From: an uncultured Litoreibacter sp. | Lineage (GTDB): Bacteria; Pseudomonadota; Alphaproteobacteria; Rhodobacterales; Rhodobacteraceae | Length of the DNA: 64,000 bases | Assembly: GCA_947504205.1 (NCBI GenBank) | Contig: CANNGL010000003.1 | Location: forward strand, 496,001-560,000 | Reading direction: 5' to 3' | Shown: positions 60,286 to 64,000 of the stretch, piece after piece | Layout of the letters: every line of letters starts with the position of its first letter | How positions within the stretch are numbered: position 1 is the stretch's first letter | Notes under the pieces: generated by a model | Told to the model about the DNA's origin: nothing | The model's input: the letters and a program-made list of their open reading frames with translations, nothing else | Database searches by the model: none | Position numbers and translations under genes: made by a program

Positions 60286-60642
60286 ATGAAGGTTCTAATT
60301 GTAGAGAAAGATCCAGAGCTTGGAAGGCTCTGGCGCGGCCATATTCGGAGGATGGGCGCGTCTGCACAACTGGTCTGCGCGCAGTCAGCTGCCCTTGAGG
60401 CATTGCGCGAAGACAATTACGAAGTCCTCATCCTGAATTTGAATTTCAGGGATGGCGCCTCCTTTGCGCTAGCAGACTATGCCAGCTACCGCAGGCCGAG
60501 GATGAAGATTATCTTTGTGACGTCGGATTCGTTTTTTTCCGATGGATCGATTTTTCGCTTCATGTCGAACGCTTGCGCGATGGTGCCGCAATCGACACCG
60601 CCAGAGGATTTGGCCGCACTGGTCGACTATCATGGGCGCTAG
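60286..60642 (+). CDS. Receiver-like domain lacking the phosphoacceptor (pseudo-receiver)
   Basis: The 118-residue protein folds like CheY: VLIVEKDPELGRLW, EVLILNLNFRDG, MKIIFVTSDSFFSDGSIF. The position of the phosphoacceptor Asp is Asn (LILNLN), the acidic pair is E-K-D, and the late Lys-Pro is replaced by VPQS. It probably works through shape changes or protein contacts, not phosphorylation. It stands alone, convergent with the reductase gene, overlapping it by 4 bases. A GAGTAAAC-type site precedes the ATG. Confidence 0.8.
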   Translation: MKVLIVEKDPELGRLWRGHIRRMGASAQLVCAQSAALEALREDNYEVLILNLNFRDGASFALADYASYRRPRMKIIFVTSDSFFSDGSIFRFMSNACAMVPQSTPPEDLAALVDYHGR

Positions 60643-61613
60643 GTGCGCCCATGAGGTTCATTCCAATCGATCTTCGGATTGATCGGAATGATCCGATGCG
60701 GGTTTATGCTTTCGTGGCTGTAATGGTAATGGCGCACGATGTGATCAAACTTCACGGTGTCCGCGACACCGGGCCATTGATATAGCTCGCGCGTGTATGC
60801 CCACAGGTTTGGATAGTCCGAAATTCTCTTCCGGTTGCATTTGAAATGCAGATGGTAGACCGGGTCGAACCTCACAAGCGTCGTGAAGAGCCGCCAATCG
60901 GCTTCCGTGATGCGATCCCCCATCAGATAACGGCTCCCGGACAGACGGCCCTCCAGCCAATCGAGGGTGTCAAACAGCGGCGCAACCGCAGCGTCATAGG
61001 CGTCCTGCGTGGTCGCAAAGCCGGATTTGTAGACACCATTGTTCAGCGTGTCGTAAATCCGGTCGTTCACAGGGGCGATCTCATCGCGCAGCGTCTCGGG
61101 CCAAAAGTCCTGATCATTGCCCGTGATCTCGTCAAAGGCGGAATTGAACATCCGGATGATCTCCGAAGATTCGTTGGAGACGATCGTTTCACGCTCCGTG
61201 TCCCACAGGATAGGAACCGTCACACGACCCGACACACCGGGATCAGCTTTCAGATAAATGTCTCGCGCAAAGGGCAGCCCATAAAGCGTGTCACCTGTGG
61301 CCCCCTCGAAATCCGTCTCGAAGGTCCAGCCATCGGTCATCATGTCAGGATGCACCGCCGAGACCCCAATCAGCGCTTCCAGACCCTTGAGTTTGCGAAA
61401 GATCAGCGTCCGATGGGCCCAGGGACAGGCGTAGGAGACATAGAGGTGATATCGCCCGGCTTCCGCTTTGAACCCGCTGTCGCCTGACGGCCCTGCCGAC
61501 CCGTCTGCCGTGATCCAATTGCGAAACGCTGCGGTCGACCGCTTGAAGGCGCCGCCCGTTGATTTCGTGTCATACCACTGATCTTGCCAAACACCGTCTA
61601 CAAGCAATCCCAT
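60639..61613 (-). CDS. Glutathionyl-hydroquinone reductase (YqjG/ECM4-like)
   Basis: The 324-residue xi-class glutathione transferase has YHLYVSYACPWAHRTLIFRKLKG, with CPWA catalytic Cys near residue 60, VPILWDTERETIVSNESSEI (glutathione site), NNGVYKSGFATTQDAYD, and HLHFKCNRKRISDYPNLWAYTREL, all distinctive of GS-hydroquinone reductases. It removes glutathione from hydroquinones. Start 61613 has AGGA in a good position; longer frames upstream are not conserved-looking. Confidence 0.92.
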   Translation of the reverse strand: MGLLVDGVWQDQWYDTKSTGGAFKRSTAAFRNWITADGSAGPSGDSGFKAEAGRYHLYVSYACPWAHRTLIFRKLKGLEALIGVSAVHPDMMTDGWTFETDFEGATGDTLYGLPFARDIYLKADPGVSGRVTVPILWDTERETIVSNESSEIIRMFNSAFDEITGNDQDFWPETLRDEIAPVNDRIYDTLNNGVYKSGFATTQDAYDAAVAPLFDTLDWLEGRLSGSRYLMGDRITEADWRLFTTLVRFDPVYHLHFKCNRKRISDYPNLWAYTRELYQWPGVADTVKFDHIVRHYHYSHESINPHRIIPINPKIDWNEPHGRT

Positions 61614-61897
61614 GATCGATCCTTCCAAAGATGAGGCGTCTTGCCTAAACGCTCTGCTGTCTTCTACCAACAGGCATGGGCGCACGGACCCCGTGCGCAG
61701 ACGCAAAACGTCCAAAGCCTGTCGCGAATCCCGTTGCGCCGCGCTTGCACCTCGGCTACCCACCTTAGCAGACGAGGGCATTGCGCCCAGAGAGGTTGGC
61801 GACCTTCGGATCGACCCAGACAGGGGATCCACCGGTTGCATCGTCAGATGACGGGCGCGCCCGCCTCTCCCCATATGCGAACCCGGAGGCGAAACAA

Positions 61898-62095
61898 ATG
61901 CGACTGATCCTTCCCATCCTTTTTCTGGCAAGCCCCGCTGCGGCCCATGTGGGCCATATCGGCGAAGTGGCGTCCCATGATCACTGGGTTGCAGGCGCTG
62001 CAATCGGGATCGCTGCGGCCATCGCACTTTGGGGCGTTCTCAAAGGTGAGAAGGATGAAGAGCCCGAAGAAGAGCTTGAAGAGGAAGAGGCATGA
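61898..62095 (+). CDS. Small membrane protein, DUF6732-like, before cbiX
   Basis: The 65-residue protein has a signal-like start (LILPILFLASPAAA), a His-rich outside segment (HVGHIGEVASHDHW), one membrane helix (AGAAIGIAAAIALWGVL) and an acidic tail (EEPEEELEEEEA). GGAGG lies 8 bases before the ATG. It overlaps cbiX by 4 bases. His-rich plus acidic ends suggest metal handling, perhaps cobalt, by context. The 284-base gap upstream (61614-61897) shows no recognised riboswitch. Confidence 0.75.
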   Translation: MRLILPILFLASPAAAHVGHIGEVASHDHWVAGAAIGIAAAIALWGVLKGEKDEEPEEELEEEEA

Positions 62096-63306
62096 CCAAA
62101 ACGGGTGTGATGATCTGTGGTCACGGCTCGCGCAGCCAATCTGCGGTCGATGAATTTGCGACACTTGCCGACAAACTCCCTGCCTTCCTGCCGCCCGAGT
62201 GGCAGACGGAATATGGCTATCTCGAATTTGCCAACCCGGTGATCCGTGACGGGCTCGACAAGCTGCGCGAAGGTGGTTGCGATCGAATTCTCGCCGTGCC
62301 GGGGATGCTGTTTGCCGCGATGCACGCAAAAAACGATATTCCCACGGTTCTGAATACCTACGCCGCAAAGCATGGTGTCGATATTTCCTATGGCCGTGAG
62401 CTTGGTGTTGATCCGAAGATGATCGCGGCTGCCGCGGGGCGCATTCAGGAAGCCCTTGATGCAGCCCCGTCCGACGTATCCCTGCACGACACCTGCCTTG
62501 TCGTCATTGGCCGGGGCGCCTCGGACCCCGATGCAAACGGCAACGTCGCCAAAATCGCTCGTATGCTGCATGAAGGTTTCGGGTTTGGCTGGGTCGAAGT
62601 CGGCTATTCCGGCGTGACCTTCCCCTTGGTCGAACCCTGCCTGCAACACGCCGCAAAGCTTGGCTACAAGCGCATCGTCGTTTTCCCGTATTTCCTGTTT
62701 TCCGGGATCCTGATTGACCGGATTTACGGGTTCACCGATCAGGTCGCCGCAGAACACACGGATATCGAATTCCTCAAGGCCGGGTATCTTGGGGATCACC
62801 CCAAGGTGCTCGAAACCTTCGCCGAGCGTATCACCGAACAGACCGGGAAGAACCCGCCACCCAATTGCGGCATCTGTGGCTACCGCGAACAGGTACTGGC
62901 CTTCGATAATGGCGAGCATCGCCACATTACCCCCGATCAGCGCAACCACCCGGCTTTCGCCGACACGCCGCCGCCGACCTGCGTTTTGTGCAAATACCGC
63001 ACACAAGTGCTGGGCTTCGAGGCAGAGGTCGGCGCGATACAGGAAAGCCACCATCATCACGTCGAAGGGCAGGGCGCGTCGGCCCCCGGCTCAAACGTGT
63101 CTGACTGCACGCTTTGCGACACATTCTGCACCGGGATGTGCCGTCTCGAGATGCAGGACCACCACCACCACCATCATCATCATGGCCACGATCATGACCA
63201 TGACCACGGGCACCACCATCACGACCATGATCACCACCATGCGCCATACCCCCATGCCGAACACCCGCATGGCCCGGAGAGCGCCCGGAAGGCCAAGGCG
63301 GTATGA
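62092..63306 (+). CDS. cbiX: Sirohydrochlorin cobaltochelatase, long CbiX type
   Basis: The 404-residue protein has two CbiX/CbiK-like halves: VMICGHGSRSQSAVDEF with the metal His, VPGMLFAAMHAKNDIP, then VVIGRGASDPDANGNV and VFPYFLFSGILIDRI. After residue 255 come CGICGY, CVLCKY and CTLCDTFCTGMC (iron-sulfur-like Cys sets) and a very His-rich tail (HHHHHHHHGHDHDHDHG). It inserts cobalt early in anaerobic-type cobalamin synthesis. Last gene before cobH. Confidence 0.88.
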   Translation: MTKTGVMICGHGSRSQSAVDEFATLADKLPAFLPPEWQTEYGYLEFANPVIRDGLDKLREGGCDRILAVPGMLFAAMHAKNDIPTVLNTYAAKHGVDISYGRELGVDPKMIAAAAGRIQEALDAAPSDVSLHDTCLVVIGRGASDPDANGNVAKIARMLHEGFGFGWVEVGYSGVTFPLVEPCLQHAAKLGYKRIVVFPYFLFSGILIDRIYGFTDQVAAEHTDIEFLKAGYLGDHPKVLETFAERITEQTGKNPPPNCGICGYREQVLAFDNGEHRHITPDQRNHPAFADTPPPTCVLCKYRTQVLGFEAEVGAIQESHHHHVEGQGASAPGSNVSDCTLCDTFCTGMCRLEMQDHHHHHHHHGHDHDHDHGHHHHDHDHHHAPYPHAEHPHGPESARKAKAV

Positions 63307-63376
63307 GCAGGCGACGCATATCGTCTGACCGGCGCGCCCGACCCGCAGCCCGTCGTCGAACGTTCGAGCGATAATC

Positions 63377-64000
63377 ATGCGCCCCTACCAGAAGGACCCA
63401 AAGGCGATATACGCCGAAAGCTTCGCCACCGTGCAGGAGGAGGCGAACCTCAGCCGTTTCCCAAACGGTCTCGATCAGCTTGCCACCCGCGTCATTCATG
63501 CCTGTGGCATGGTCGAAGTCGCGGATCGCCTGTCCTTCTCCGACACCGCCTACACCGCTGGTCATGCCGCTATTCAGGCGGGCAAACCGATCCTTTGTGA
63601 TTGCGAGATGGTCGCCGCTGGCATCATCCGCCGCTATCTGCCCGAGGGGCTCGAACCCCTCGTCACGCTCAACAACCCGGACACACCCAGTCTGGCCGCT
63701 GATCTCGGCACCACCCGCTCTGCAGCGGCGGTTGAATTCTGGCATGACAAGATCGACGGTGCAGTCGTCGCTATCGGCAATGCCCCCACGGCCTTGTTCC
63801 ACCTGCTCGAAAAGCTCGACGCGGGCTGGCCCAAACCCGCAGTCATCCTGGGCTTTCCCGTGGGCTTTGTCGGTGCTGCCGAAAGCAAGGCAGAGCTTGC
63901 ATCCAATCCGCGCGGCTGCGATTTCGTAGCCCTGCGCGGCCGCCGGGGTGGCTCCGCCATGGCGTCCGCCGCCGTCAACGCGCTGGCCGCCGGTCTACCG
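63377..64000 (+). CDS. cobH: Precorrin-8X methylmutase CobH (3' end cut by the window)
   Basis: The frame from the ATG at 63377 is open to base 64000, giving 208 residues of a family of about 210. ATRVIHACGMVEVADRLSFS contains the catalytic His; AGKPILCDCEMVAAGI, AIGNAPTALFHLLE, ILGFPVGFVGAAESKAEL and CDFVALRGRRGGSAMASAAVN follow the CobH/CbiC pattern. It moves a methyl group from C-11 to C-12 to make hydrogenobyrinic (cobyrinic) acid. Only the last few residues are missing. It follows cbiX after 70 bases. Confidence 0.93.
   Translation, partial: MRPYQKDPKAIYAESFATVQEEANLSRFPNGLDQLATRVIHACGMVEVADRLSFSDTAYTAGHAAIQAGKPILCDCEMVAAGIIRRYLPEGLEPLVTLNNPDTPSLAADLGTTRSAAAVEFWHDKIDGAVVAIGNAPTALFHLLEKLDAGWPKPAVILGFPVGFVGAAESKAELASNPRGCDFVALRGRRGGSAMASAAVNALAAGLP

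Noticed and set aside
1-64000. CRISPR array, insertion sequence or ribosomal RNA operon
   Set aside because: No regularly spaced repeats, transposase genes or rRNA-like stretches were found; the only mobile element is the tRNA-Thr insertion.

Overview
The window reads as a chromosomal segment of an alphaproteobacterium of the Rhodobacterales (Roseobacter-type). The main signs are the RegB/RegA/SenC redox cluster, the tsaE-amgK-murU-addB-addA-trxA string, hemD-mitofilin-hemY, the DUF1636/CobC/CbiB and CbiX/CobH cobalamin genes, and alphaproteobacterial regulators. This assignment comes from gene content and order; no database was searched.

Layout. 1-3.2 kb: the 5' end of a Cys/Met-type PLP enzyme behind a FadR-type regulator, an ArsR-SRPBCC-RibD-like operon and a GNAT gene. 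3.3-10.9 kb: a serine-cycle-like carbon module (malyl-CoA lyase, LuxR-type regulator, serine-glyoxylate aminotransferase, malate-CoA ligase beta and alpha, hydroxypyruvate reductase, GlyA), with inverted repeats in both regulatory gaps. 10.9-15.3 kb: a phosphonate-type ABC transporter (phnD, phnC, two phnE) with a HAD hydrolase. 15.3-16.65 kb: a phosphoglycolate phosphatase and a histidine phosphatase.

16,720-29,157: a 12.4-kb integrative element that has split a host tRNA-Thr(CGT) gene inside the anticodon loop. The 3' half lies at 16,682-16,727 and the 5' half at 29,150-29,187, both ending in the same 8-bp core TTACGAAT. The element carries a complete tRNA-Thr(CGT) of its own and arm-type CCCTACTA repeats near both ends. 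It also carries a tyrosine integrase, an AlpA-like regulator, a primase/VapE helicase and an XRE repressor, which resembles a phage-satellite core without structural genes. Its cargo is a DNA cytosine methyltransferase facing a tightly packed five-gene operon: ParB-like protein, SNF2-type helicase, Vsr-type nuclease, HNH nuclease and a GIY-YIG protein. I cannot match this set to a named defence system; it is the strongest candidate here for an undescribed system.

29.2-64 kb is mostly housekeeping. hemY, a mitofilin-like protein and hemD face tsaD-gpsA-YciI-EVE. Then come DUF2853, an extensin-like protein, an operon of membrane protein, TetR and ATC-hydrolase-like protein with paired operators, and ahcY with a hairpin over its ribosome binding site. 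These are followed by an HD hydrolase plus GNAT, a LysR regulator, and regA/senC facing regB and a PAS protein. Next is the long tsaE-amgK-murU-addBA run (N6A tRNA modification, peptidoglycan sugar recycling, double-strand break repair), then trxA and a lytic transglycosylase. The window ends with cobalamin genes, a receiver domain lacking its phosphoacceptor, a glutathionyl-hydroquinone reductase, a CbiX-type chelatase with a His-rich tail, and cobH cut by the window edge. Many neighbours overlap by exactly 4 bases, implying translational coupling. All starts, families and operators are read by eye.
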